Shown here piece by piece: positions 32,960 through 41,700 of a stretch of 64,000 bases of DNA. The position numbers and the translations under genes were made by a program. This DNA comes from Chrysoperla carnea. Its lineage: Eukaryota; Arthropoda; Insecta; Neuroptera; Chrysopidae. Where the stretch lies: positions 139,197,172 through 139,261,171 of the forward strand of contig NC_058337.1 in the NCBI RefSeq assembly GCF_905475395.1, read 5' to 3'. The notes below the pieces were generated by a model. The model worked only from the letters and a program-made list of their open reading frames with translations. It was not told where the DNA came from and searched no databases. The first letter of the stretch is position 1. Each line of letters begins with the position of its first letter.

Positions 32960-33539
32960 GGTCTAATAAGAAACAGCTCGGTTTAATACTGCTCTGTATC
33001 TAAACAGGTCTGTTTAATACTGGTCTGTATCTGTTTAATACTGGTTTTGAGCTGTTTAATACTGATCTGTATCTGTTTAATACTGGTTTTGACCTGTTTA
33101 ATACTGATCTGTATCTGTTTAATACCGGTTTTGACCTGTTTAATACTGGTTTTGTCCTGTTTAATACTGGTCTGTATCTGTTTAATACTGGTTTTGACCT
33201 GTTTAATACTGGTTTTGACCTGTTTAATACTGGTCTGTATCTGTTTAATACTGGTTTTGACCTGTTTAATACTGGTCTGTATCTGTTTAATACTGGTTTT
33301 GACCTGTTTAATACTGCTCTGTATCTGTTTAATACTGGTTTTAACCTGTTTAAAACTGGTCTGTATCTGTTTAATACTGGTTTTGACCTGTTTAATACTG
33401 GCCTGTATCTGTTTAATACTGGTTTTAACCTGTTTAATACTGGTTTTGACCTGTTTAATACTGATCTGTTTAGAAACAGGTCTGTTTAATACTGGTTTGA
33501 CCTGTTTAATACTGGTCTGTTTAGAAACCAATCTGGTTT
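32960..33539. repeat. 21-bp minisatellite inside Pol-3
   Basis: About 26 units of TTTAATACTGGTTTTGACCTG and the CTGTATCTG form, same family as in the palindrome, located between the fibre-like gene and the DUF8207-like gene. Since Pol-3 is otherwise whole, this is probably the native home of the array. Confidence 0.95.
32983..33531 (-). CDS. possible heptad-repeat protein encoded by the minisatellite
   Basis: An ATG-started frame of 182 codons reads almost only IKQVKTS/IKQIQTS heptads. With Ile at a and Val/Ile at d this is an ideal coiled-coil pattern. It lies on the same strand as, and directly upstream of, the fibre-like gene. The frame could be real, for example a shaft-like protein, or a by-product of a 21-bp repeat, which keeps other frames open as well. 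I favour a by-product but cannot decide. Confidence 0.25.
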   Translation of the reverse strand: MVSKQTSIKQVKPVLNRPVSKQISIKQVKTSIKQVKTSIKQIQASIKQVKTSIKQIQTSFKQVKTSIKQIQSSIKQVKTSIKQIQTSIKQVKTSIKQIQTSIKQVKTSIKQVKTSIKQIQTSIKQDKTSIKQVKTGIKQIQISIKQVKTSIKQIQISIKQLKTSIKQIQTSIKQTCLDTEQY

Positions 33540-34514
33540 TCAGTATATTATATTTTCTTCCCTTAACTCTTGTATCAAACTATTGATTTCATTTTGATGG
33601 CTGAAATTTCCCGCGTCACGTGATGCGCATAACAGCCGTAATCTGTCGCAAAGTTCGTCGATTGTATTCCAGTACACATAATCTATGGGATTATTAGTTA
33701 CTCGTGATAATGTTAGACCGCTACCAGAAGCAGGAGCCGATGGGTATAGATGTTTTTTAATGATTTTTTTATACTTTAAACCTCTAGTTCCTTGAATTTG
33801 ACCTCGAGAGTCATAATTACGTCTATTAGCGTTTGATGATGTTACAATTTCTAAATAGTTACGCATGTCTTGCTCTGAATAATGTTTTGGTATCTGTTTT
33901 ACTAAAAGCTCATATAAACCTGATGTCCCGTCGTACCATTTTTCGTTGACTTGTATATTGTTATGCTTAATGTGAACAACTGAATTACCTACATATAATC
34001 TATCAGCAGCATTATCATAACGTAATCCGTAAATATTATCGATAAGCTTATCATCTTTATTCGATAATATAAAATAAATGTATTTACCGGCCATATCTCC
34101 ATAAGTCTTTGTAAAATGCTGAAGTGCATGCTGATTATTCTCTGGTGATTTTATAATCTCCCTAAATACAACATCTGGAGTGTGTAATGCATCATCCTCA
34201 TAGGTGTCTGATAGATTTTGTTTTGTGACTACTGGAGTATCTTCAAATAATTTTCGAGCCTTCATTGGCGTATAATTTAATAGTTCATCTTTATTGTCTT
34301 CTAAGGTATCATCTTCCATCTTGCGTTTTATATTAATTCGAGTAAAATCGTTTTTGTTCTCTTGTTTTTCTACTAGCTTATTCAGCGGATCAGTGATGGG
34401 CTTAAATGTTTTTTCTAATGAAATGGTCGCTCTTTGTTCATCAGCTTTGAGTGCGTTATACTTTTTCTGTATAATATCGCTCAACTTAGCTAGCTGTTTC
34501 GTTGTCTGAAGCAT
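33540..34514 (-). CDS. Polinton DUF8207-like protein, 324 aa
   Basis: A charged N-terminal half (KRKMEDDTLEDNK, KARKLFEDTP) is followed by a conserved domain with GDMAGKYIYF, YGLRYD, YVGNSVVHI, GTSGLYELLVKQIPK, NYDSRGQIQGTRGLKYK, DYVYWNTIDELCDRLRLL and EINSLIQELREENII. This layout is very common in insect Polintons and, as I remember, is catalogued as DUF8207. The function is not known; a virion or core role is possible from its place beside the capsid genes. It appears whole. Confidence 0.75.
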   Translation of the reverse strand: MLQTTKQLAKLSDIIQKKYNALKADEQRATISLEKTFKPITDPLNKLVEKQENKNDFTRINIKRKMEDDTLEDNKDELLNYTPMKARKLFEDTPVVTKQNLSDTYEDDALHTPDVVFREIIKSPENNQHALQHFTKTYGDMAGKYIYFILSNKDDKLIDNIYGLRYDNAADRLYVGNSVVHIKHNNIQVNEKWYDGTSGLYELLVKQIPKHYSEQDMRNYLEIVTSSNANRRNYDSRGQIQGTRGLKYKKIIKKHLYPSAPASGSGLTLSRVTNNPIDYVYWNTIDELCDRLRLLCASRDAGNFSHQNEINSLIQELREENIIY

Positions 34515-34785
34515 GTTATCAAAAGAAAGCTCACAAGTTAAATGACCTATACAGTTGATAAACAGCGCTTAATAACCTAACAAGTATCATCAATCAACCT
34601 ATATAATATGCTCTTTATAAGGAATAATAAATCAACTTGTACTACAGATAAGATAAAAAAAAATTTTATTTAAAAAAAATTACAATTTTAGATTAAAACA
34701 AAATACAAAATATGAATAAAGACAATTATTTTATTTTTTAATATTATTTATTGTTAAAACTTTTTTAATCATTAACACTAATTTA
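34515..34785. other. AT-rich spacer in Pol-3
   Basis: No gene is seen. It contains a TATATAATATG stretch and A/T runs, probably the promoter of the 33,540-34,514 gene and the 3' end of the gene above. Confidence 0.4.
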
Positions 34786-35274
34786 TCAACAACAAGCACC
34801 TCCGTATAAAGATCTATTAAAAAAATAATGTAATAAATACATAATAATATTTGTAGTACAATGTTTATGTTGATAGATGCATAGAGCTTTTGATACACTG
34901 TCATTCTTATGGAGTGGTTTTCCACCATCCAAATTTTCAATGTGGACTGCCCTTGTTGAATTTCGAATTAATTTTTTAATCCAAATTTTCTTTTCTTCAC
35001 CTTTGCAGTATATTACATTATGATTAGCAATATGTGTTAAAATGGTTGATAACTCGCAATAATCGGTGGCTCCTTGATTCCAGTATAAGCCATGGTAATT
35101 ATTTGAGAGCCAAATTGTTTGTTTCTTATCTGAATCACTTAATGTGTTAAATGGAAATGGTGGTTTGAATACATAATGTCCGAAATGGTTCCCATTTGTA
35201 TCCACAAAACTAAGTTCTTTAACGATGAATTCATTGTTTACTTTGAAACCCTGTACGTCCACTATGTACGCCAT
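34786..35274 (-). CDS. Polinton protein, 162 aa, VDVQGFK family
   Basis: It starts AYIVDVQGFKVNNEFIVKELS and has LSNNYHGLYWNQG, VIYCKGEEKKIWIKKLI and a Cys-rich end (GGACC). It is a diverged homologue of the 166-residue proteins in the palindrome. The start codon lies one base after the major capsid stop, so both are likely made from one transcript. The pattern vaguely recalls a nuclease fold, but I cannot name catalytic residues with confidence. Confidence 0.6.
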   Translation of the reverse strand: MAYIVDVQGFKVNNEFIVKELSFVDTNGNHFGHYVFKPPFPFNTLSDSDKKQTIWLSNNYHGLYWNQGATDYCELSTILTHIANHNVIYCKGEEKKIWIKKLIRNSTRAVHIENLDGGKPLHKNDSVSKALCIYQHKHCTTNIIMYLLHYFFNRSLYGGACC

Positions 35275-35275
35275 T

Positions 35276-36478
35276 TTAAACTACTCTATTCACAATATTC
35301 GTAAGTGGATTGTATTTAAATAATTGATCATGGAACACTATACAATACGCACGCGTTTTAGCTGGGAAATTAACACTAGCTTCAAACTCAACGCGCAAGT
35401 CCACTGTTGTAGATTTAAGTGACTCTGGGTGCTTCGAACAGTCAATGACAAATAGAGGTGATTTATTTATAAACGTTTCTTTATCTAGCAATGGTTCTGT
35501 TATAGAGCGTCTATAGTACGATTTTTGAAAATTGCAATACATTTCATACAGTAACGCTGTTTGATTATTTGTGTAATTTAGATTCAAATTCACATATGGG
35601 TAGGCTTCACCATTTAAATAGACTTTCAAATTTGTTATGTTACAATGGTCAAACTGACTGGAATCTTTTAAAATGTTGCGGTCACGATTTGTTTGGAAAC
35701 AGATAACAGCGTAGTTAGGACATTCCACACTAGTTTTAACACTCCATACATGTCTATCAGTTAATGGTAGTTCTGGTATAAGTAGACATTCCATTGATCG
35801 AAACCATAACCTCAAATCATCATTTTGATTGACTAAGTTGTATAATTCGACTCGCATTTTATCAGACACTTTAACGTATGGAACACACCATTCTAATTTG
35901 TTGATTTTAATTTTAGGTTTGCTTGTTGCGACAGTTGAGGTAAAACAATTAATATCATCATTTGCACGAACAATAACGATTTCTTGTTTCATGTTTACGA
36001 GAATTTTAGGATAATCTTCAAAAAAACCCATATACATTTTCAACGGAATACGAACATTGAAGTAACCAGCAGCATTCTTTTTAAAATTTTCACCAAAGCC
36101 AGCATTCTCTAAAGCTTTACTTTGATTTTCGTTTAGGGATAGATAGTTTTTTATAGTGCTAACGATGCCTACGTTATTAATCACGTCAATTACCTTACCA
36201 CCAATTTCATAACGAATTTCATGAAACATAAATGATATAGCATTCGATATGAAGCTGGCTGCATTTGTATCATCATCATCATCATCAGTCACTTGACCTT
36301 CGATATTTAAAACACTTTCACTTGGTAATGTGTACAAGTCTTGTGATTGAATGCAAATTCTACTCTCATCGCTTGATTCAAATTTCGATGAATTATAAGC
36401 TTGGTGGTTGTGATACTCTAGTCCTGTAATAACATTATCGTACTCAGGTACATTGGTCACATCTAGTATTTCTGCCAT
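35276..36478 (-). CDS. Polinton major capsid protein
   Basis: 400 residues with the opening AEILDVTNVPEYDNVITG and blocks such as ISFMFHEIRYEIGGKVID, NVGIVSTIKNYLSLN, KIKINKLEWCVPYVKVSD and SVKTSVECPNYAVICFQT. This matches the widespread F54H12.2-like family of animal Polintons, which I take to be the double jelly-roll capsid protein. It would form the hexon-like shell. It is flanked by penton-like, protease and ATPase genes, as in other virus-like Polintons. It appears whole. A TAC/GAA run lies just upstream of its start. Confidence 0.8.
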   Translation of the reverse strand: MAEILDVTNVPEYDNVITGLEYHNHQAYNSSKFESSDESRICIQSQDLYTLPSESVLNIEGQVTDDDDDDTNAASFISNAISFMFHEIRYEIGGKVIDVINNVGIVSTIKNYLSLNENQSKALENAGFGENFKKNAAGYFNVRIPLKMYMGFFEDYPKILVNMKQEIVIVRANDDINCFTSTVATSKPKIKINKLEWCVPYVKVSDKMRVELYNLVNQNDDLRLWFRSMECLLIPELPLTDRHVWSVKTSVECPNYAVICFQTNRDRNILKDSSQFDHCNITNLKVYLNGEAYPYVNLNLNYTNNQTALLYEMYCNFQKSYYRRSITEPLLDKETFINKSPLFVIDCSKHPESLKSTTVDLRVEFEASVNFPAKTRAYCIVFHDQLFKYNPLTNIVNRVV

Positions 36479-36553
36479 TCTTCTTCTTCTTCTTAATACA
36501 ATTGAATTTTATTCGTATAACTGATTTCTTTATTTTAAACCAGCAACTAAATT

Positions 36554-36733
36554 TTACCCAACAATTGGCCGTTTTAGTTTTAAGCCAATTGATTGAAGAA
36601 ATTTTCTATTTTCGTATGATAACTGTTTGTGATTATTTATTCTATTGTTGCTCGATTGAGGTTGTTTTATGAGACGGTTTGTAGAAACACTGCCTCCAGC
36701 ATAACGTGTAGGATGATTAAATACAAAACCCAT
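36554..36733 (-). CDS. conserved small Polinton protein, 59 aa
   Basis: A short basic protein starting MGFVFNHPTRYAGGS and ending KFLQSIGLKLKRPIVG. The ENRKFLQSIGLKLK end is a phrase I recall from many insect Polintons. Its ATG overlaps the stop of the penton-like gene by one base (TAATG), which suggests coupled translation or a shared transcript. Function unknown; a small capsid-associated protein is a reasonable guess. Confidence 0.6.
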   Translation of the reverse strand: MGFVFNHPTRYAGGSVSTNRLIKQPQSSNNRINNHKQLSYENRKFLQSIGLKLKRPIVG

Positions 36734-37410
36734 TATATCTTTTTCAAGTGTAATCCAATTGTAATGTTTTCACCTCGAAAGTTAACTAATTTACCAGTTT
36801 GGTCCACTAACGTGAGCGTAATGTTGCTTATAGTTTGACAGTTGATTGGTAAATAAATAACATTCATAGAATGTATCACAATTTTATAACCTGGTGGTAG
36901 ATTTGGTGAAAAATGAAACAATGTGTGACTGATTTCATTGTTATGATACGATCCATTTGTAATATTACATTGAACATAAATTGTTTCTACAGGTAAAATA
37001 TTAACTGTATTGTCACTTTCATGTCTTTTATTTGCATCTAGTTTTCGTTTATTAAATCCCAACATGCGACAAACAGAATCTGATGGTTCACAGTTTATTA
37101 TCACGGTACACTTTATTTCACATTTTAATGTATTTGTATTAGCATTTATTTGTAGTGTCACCTCATCGCCTACAGCTTCTTTTAAATAACGTTCAATATC
37201 TTCAACTTCATAAGATCCTGGTGGTATTTCTATAACTTTATCATCGTAATAAAACATGTTATTGTGGCTGCGTATATTAGGTATGGAATTGTACCCTTGT
37301 AAATCTACTAGACCCATTTCATAATTTTCATTTTTATCTAATTCAATTGGTGGAGAATAGTCTGTTGTTAAAAAAGAGCTATTCCCTGTAAATGTAAGCA
37401 TGTATGACAT
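36733..37410 (-). CDS. penton-like minor capsid protein of Pol-3
   Basis: 225 residues. The start MSYMLTFTGNSS, then YSPPIELDKNENYEMGLV, LQGYNSIPNI, IPPGSYEVEDIERYL, RHESDNTVNILPVETIYV, FSPNLPPGYKIVI and the end NFRGENITIGLHLKK. This family is very common in animal Polintons and corresponds to the single jelly-roll minor capsid (penton) protein. It appears whole. It lies between the 59-residue gene and the protease. Confidence 0.7.
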   Translation of the reverse strand: MSYMLTFTGNSSFLTTDYSPPIELDKNENYEMGLVDLQGYNSIPNIRSHNNMFYYDDKVIEIPPGSYEVEDIERYLKEAVGDEVTLQINANTNTLKCEIKCTVIINCEPSDSVCRMLGFNKRKLDANKRHESDNTVNILPVETIYVQCNITNGSYHNNEISHTLFHFSPNLPPGYKIVIHSMNVIYLPINCQTISNITLTLVDQTGKLVNFRGENITIGLHLKKI

Positions 37411-37447
37411 CTTGATTTTGAATGAAGTGAATACAAGATTTGCTGGT

Positions 37448-37806
37448 TTATTTATTTAATAAAAATTGTATACATAGATGTCCACAAATCGGAGTATTAA
37501 ACTGTTGTTGTCTATCAAAATTATATTGAATGTCACATCCGTTAAAATATTTAATGACTTCCACTGGCGGTCTCAAATTTCCAAAACTATCATAATAGAT
37601 GACACTTCGATTGCACTTTTTATATGCCGTCCAGTGTGTACCACTATTTTTGGATACATCATGGTTGATAATTCCTGTTTCATATTTATATGGTCTTTTG
37701 GGTAGGGTGTCACGCATAAAAACACCACGAAAATACGGAATTTTAAATTGTTTAGCATACGCACGTAGCTCCGTATCGTAAAGTGCTCTACGTGGTAGCG
37801 TTTCAA
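37448..37806 (-). CDS. adenain-like cysteine protease of Pol-3
   Basis: Ulp1/adenain family processing protease. The His is in NSGTHWTAYKK, an acidic residue in VIYYDSFGNLRPP, the oxyanion Gln in DRQQQFNTP and the nucleophile Cys in CGHLCIQFLLN. In adenoviruses the homologue matures core and capsid proteins. The region is compact, adjacent to the PLA2-like gene, and is the one place in Pol-3 where the element may not be entirely whole. Confidence 0.85.
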
Positions 37807-38592
37807 TTAGTTTTTTGCTAAATATAACCCCATGCCTTTGTTGTACGGTCTTAAATACAAGCCTTTACCCATTGCTATAGCTTCCATTGTTTTGTTGTGT
37901 CTTTGACTCTCATTAAGTTGATCACGAGCACTTTTATAATTTGTAACGGCTTTAGCAATACCCGACGCTCCACCAGCCAAAGCACCTAAAGCAGAGAGTC
38001 CTGCGAATATTGGAATTAATGGAAGTACACCACCAGACTTTGGAACTGGTATTACACGTGTGGGTGCTTTAATACGTTGACCTCGCACGGCTGCTTTTGC
38101 TATTTTTACAGCTGCTTTTAAGTCCGTTGGTTGTGATTTTTTCAATGCATTTCGTGCCTTTCGCACTGATGCTGTAAAGTTTATAGTTTTCTTTGTCTTT
38201 TTCGTCTTTTTCTTTTTTAATCCCATACCAAGTGAAGTTTTTGTCTTCATGGCGCCTGTAACGAATAAAGCGGATGCTTTTTCACCAATTGTTGAATCAG
38301 ATGCTTTGGCACGTTTCCAAGCGGCTTCAGCTAATTGTTTATCTGCTAGATGACGCTCCTTTAAGTCTTTACTTTTTGAATATGCTATATCATGTACCAT
38401 ACAAGCCTGATCCAATGCGTTTTTTGGTTTATCACCACGCGCTAATCGTTCAGCCAGCTTAGTTCCAGGTCCACAATATTGATAAGTTGGTATGTGTAAC
38501 TCAAACGGTAATTTATTTATAAGTGTGTTAACAATACCTCTTCCTTTGTGTTGTTGCTTCTGATGTGACATACTACTAAATGATTTAAACAA
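37807..38592 (-). CDS. PLA2-domain and basic core protein of Pol-3
   Basis: 261 residues. The first third has a parvovirus-VP1-like phospholipase A2 domain: YCGPGTKLAERL (calcium loop) and DQACMVHDIAYSKSKD (catalytic HD pair). A lysine-rich stretch with KKKKTKKTKK follows, then a hydrophobic Gly/Ala segment (LIPIFAGLSALGALAGGAS) and a YLRPYNKGMGLYL end. In viruses such domains break endosomal membranes; the basic and hydrophobic parts recall adenovirus core and membrane-lytic proteins. Location would be inside the particle. It appears whole. Confidence 0.8.
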   Translation of the reverse strand: MFKSFSSMSHQKQQHKGRGIVNTLINKLPFELHIPTYQYCGPGTKLAERLARGDKPKNALDQACMVHDIAYSKSKDLKERHLADKQLAEAAWKRAKASDSTIGEKASALFVTGAMKTKTSLGMGLKKKKTKKTKKTINFTASVRKARNALKKSQPTDLKAAVKIAKAAVRGQRIKAPTRVIPVPKSGGVLPLIPIFAGLSALGALAGGASGIAKAVTNYKSARDQLNESQRHNKTMEAIAMGKGLYLRPYNKGMGLYLAKN

Positions 38593-38623
38593 TTAAGTTC
38601 ACATATATTTAAATGTTTATAAA

Positions 38624-39346
38624 ATGGGTTGTATTGAAATTTTAGTCTTAGTTACATTAAAAATGCGTTTTCATAAACAACAACCCGCTCTGAGTGTTGA
38701 AAATTTAATACCAGAAAATACAGACACACAAACATATCATGGTCCTCTATTTTCAGATTCACTACGAACAATAATATGTGGCCCTAGTGGTTGTGGTAAA
38801 ACCAATGTTATGTTGAATTTAATTTATGATGAAAACGGTTTACGCTTTGAAAACATTTATGTGTACAGTAAATCTCTTTACCAACCGAAATATCAATTAC
38901 TAGAAGAGACTTTAAAATTAGTGGAAGGGGTTGGATATTTTCCATTTAGTGATACTAGTGAAATTCTTAGTCCGAATGAAGCTCGAGAAAAAAGTCTTTT
39001 CATTTTTGATGATGTGAGCTGTCATTCACAACAGAGAATTAGAGAATACTTTAGTATGGGCCGTCATCGAAAAATTGATTGTTTCTATCTATGTCAGAGC
39101 TACGCACGTGTTCCAAAGCATAACATAAGGGACAATGTTAATTGCTTGGTGTTATTCAAAACGGACGAAATGAATCTAAAACACATATTCTACGATCATG
39201 TTGGCTCTGATATGAATTTTCAAAAATTTCATGATTTATGTCGACATTGTTGGAGTTCACCAAATGGATTTGTTGTAATAATGAAAAATTTCTCTATGAA
39301 TGCAGGTCGTTATAGGAATGGATTTGATGAATTTATTGAACTGTAG
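38624..39346 (+). CDS. Polinton DNA-packaging ATPase
   Basis: FtsK/HerA-type (A32-like) ATPase, 240 residues. Walker A is GPSGCGKTNVM, Walker B is SLFIFDDVS, and a DKxxCQSYARVPK-like sensor stretch (FYLCQSYARVPKHNIRDN) follows. It would pump the genome into the capsid. It is alone on the plus strand at this end, divergent from the PLA2-like gene with about 30 bp between them. Fragments of the same gene border the minisatellites in Pol-2. It appears whole. 39,347-39,480 is an AT-rich 3' flank. Confidence 0.93.
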   Translation: MGCIEILVLVTLKMRFHKQQPALSVENLIPENTDTQTYHGPLFSDSLRTIICGPSGCGKTNVMLNLIYDENGLRFENIYVYSKSLYQPKYQLLEETLKLVEGVGYFPFSDTSEILSPNEAREKSLFIFDDVSCHSQQRIREYFSMGRHRKIDCFYLCQSYARVPKHNIRDNVNCLVLFKTDEMNLKHIFYDHVGSDMNFQKFHDLCRHCWSSPNGFVVIMKNFSMNAGRYRNGFDEFIEL

Positions 39347-39479
39347 TGTCACCAATACTTTGTGTGTTTTTTCAGATTCATAATAATAATTTTTTTCTGT
39401 AAATTTTTTTTAAAATGTAAATTTTAATCATTAATAAAAAAAAAAAATATTTATAAGATTTTTATTAAATAAAACCTTT

Positions 39480-40334
39480 ATTCTAATCTCATAACACGTG
39501 TAAAATTATTTTAAGATCTAATGCGATTCAAACAAGTTTAAACATGTTCAAACAAGTTTGAACATGTATTTTTATTCAAACAAGTTTGAACTTGTAACAG
39601 GATGATGATATCATATTTTTCAAGGTCAAATCTATTTCAACATATTTTTGAGAATAGCTGACACGTGTAAAATTATTTTAAGATCAAAGTCCATTCAAAC
39701 AAGTTTGAACATGTATTTTTATTATGTAAATTTCAAGTGTCATATTACATTGCTTAATCATAAAAAAATATTAATATCCGGTCACGTGTTTTGACACATG
39801 TAAAATTATTTCAAACAAGTTTGAACTTGTTACAAGATGATGATATCATATTTTTCAAGGTCAAACATATTCTTGAAAATTGCTGACACGTGTAAAATTA
39901 TTTTAAGATCAAAGTCCATTCAAACAAGTTTGAACATGTATTTTTATTATGTAAATTTCAAGTGTCATATTACATTGCTTAATCATAAAAAAAAATATTA
40001 ACATCCGGTCACGTGTTTTGACACATGTAAAATTATTTCAAACAAGTTTGAACTTGTAACAAGATGATGATATCATATTTTTCAAGGTCAAATTAACATA
40101 TTCTTGAAAATTGCTGACACGTGTAAAATTATTTTAAGATCAAAGTCCATTCAAACAAGTTTGAACATGTATTTTTATTATGTAAATTTCAAGTGTCATA
40201 TTACATCGCTGACTCAATAAAAAAAAAATATTAACATCCGGTCACGTATCTTGAATTTTATCATGTATATTTAAAGTGTCAAATTACAATATTTTTCAAG
40301 GTCAAATTAACATATTCTTGAAAATTGCTGACTA
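39480..40334. repeat. Pol-3 right subterminal repeats
   Basis: Mirror of 25,320-26,160: AT-rich modules with ACACGTGT, CCGGTCACGTG, GATGATATCATA and CAAACAAGTTTGAA. No gene is present. Confidence 0.85.
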
Positions 40335-40943
40335 ATGTCAACGTCCCGCCCCCCGTTCACTCCCCGTCAAGCACCACTATTGGTCAAAGCCAATGACGTC
40401 ACCTGGTAATTTCCCGTTTATGCTTAGGCAGCCATTCCTCCCCACCAATTCAACCACACCTCCCGACGCCATCTTGATTTTTACAGTGCTACTATTGGTC
40501 AAAGCCAATGACGTCATCAATGCTTAGGCAGCCATTATTCCCCAACACCACACCTCCCGACGCCATCTTGATTTACTATTGGTCAATGCCGAGGTTTCCA
40601 ACATTCACCTAGGTTTGCCCTTTTTGGAAAAGTGTACCATACTTTGGGGTTGAAAGTGGGCTCGATTATCTCATCTAACGTCCAATTCCCGCCCCCCTTT
40701 AACCCCCACTTCCAAAACCACGCCCACCACTTTAAGCCCCACTTCCGCCAAGAAACACACTAACGCTCTGTCAGCCACGCCCCACCACACCTCCCAACGC
40801 CATCTTGATTTACTATTGGTCAATGACGTCATCTATCCCCTCCAACTTCGCATTCAACCGAGGTTTCCAACATTCACCTAGGTTTGCCCTTTTTTGAAAA
40901 GTGTACCATCCAACTGCGCTGAAATCCCTGTGACTCTTCTACT
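40335..40943. repeat. Pol-3 right terminal inverted repeat, GC-rich part
   Basis: Mirror of 24,811-25,319 but somewhat longer, because the CCAAT/TGACGTCA/CGCCATCTTGATT block occurs an extra time. It ends TGACTCTTCTACT, directly followed by the CAACTT duplication. Confidence 0.9.
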
Positions 40944-41644
40944 CAACTTGCCATAGTGGTTCTAGAAAGCTCGATACCTTCTCTTTGATAAATTTGTGAC
41001 TGACGATATAGGGGTAAATGATTGCAATATTTCTGAATTAATATATGTGCTAGTAATCCAGCACCCGCCTTACCTTTATCAATAGTTTTTGATGGACGAT
41101 AAGCTTGTACTATTAGTTCACAATTAGTACAAACACATCGTGGTCTTATATGCCTTATAACCTTAAATGATGACGGAACATATTCTAATGTTTCTGAAAT
41201 ATCATCACTTATTTTACGAAATTTTGTTCCGCCACAAGAAGTACATTGATCATCAACTTCTAATAATATATCTTCTCTTGGTTAATGCTCTAGTAACTTT
41301 TGACGTTTTGGTTGTTGGTTACTACCATGATTATCTAAAGTAACTTGATCATGATTCGATGCAATATGATCGATCTTACTTCTAAAACATGAAATAAGCT
41401 CATTTTCCTCTATTCTTAGCTCAATATTCTGTATTTGTCGCTCTAACTTTTCTGATGATTGACCATATCGTTTAGATTTTAATAACGCCAGTTGTTCCTT
41501 TAAACTATTATTTTCTTCAGTTAATGACCTATTTTCTGCATTAAGAAATTTATTTTTAATTATCAATGATTCTATATCAAGATTTAATGTTGCAACACTT
41601 TGATGCAACTCTTCTATTTCTGATAGTAAATTTTTATTAATCAT
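40944..41644 (-). pseudogene. IS66 transposase TnpC, N-terminal part
   Basis: The protein starts at 41,644 with a leucine-zipper-like coiled coil (NRSLTEENNSLKEQLALLK, then KRYGQSSEKLERQ, the IS66 signature). After one in-frame TAA at 41,284 it continues with a zinc-finger region (CTSCGG, CVCTNC) and AHILIQKYCNHLPLYRQ, up to the Pol-3 target site. Counting one CAACTT only, the frame runs on into 24,810 (TTMA then SWAGQGAK), so Polinton and IS66 met in a real insertion event. Confidence 0.9.
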
Positions 41645-41700
41645 AAATGATATTCCAATATCTCAAATCAAGTACTAACTTTACAGAAGCCATTTTTTAT

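Larger units (their letters stand above)
24811..40943. mobile_element. Polinton (Maverick) Pol-3, nearly whole, 16.1 kb
   Basis: The ends are AGTAGAAGAGTCA and its reverse complement, with long terminal inverted repeats (about 0.5-0.6 kb GC-rich plus about 0.9 kb AT-rich subterminal repeats). Perfect 6-bp target duplications CAACTT lie at 24,805-24,810 and 40,944-40,949. Contents in order: PolB, acidic protein, integrase, fibre-like protein, minisatellite, DUF8207-like protein, 162-aa protein, major capsid, 59-aa protein, penton-like protein, protease, PLA2-like protein, ATPase. This is the full set of a virus-like Polinton. It looks almost whole, with about one break, and near-identity to Pol-5 suggests a recent insertion. 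Confidence 0.95.

Noticed and set aside
36629-36838. 69-residue plus-strand frame
   Set aside because: It is antisense to the penton-like and 59-residue genes and has no recognisable features.
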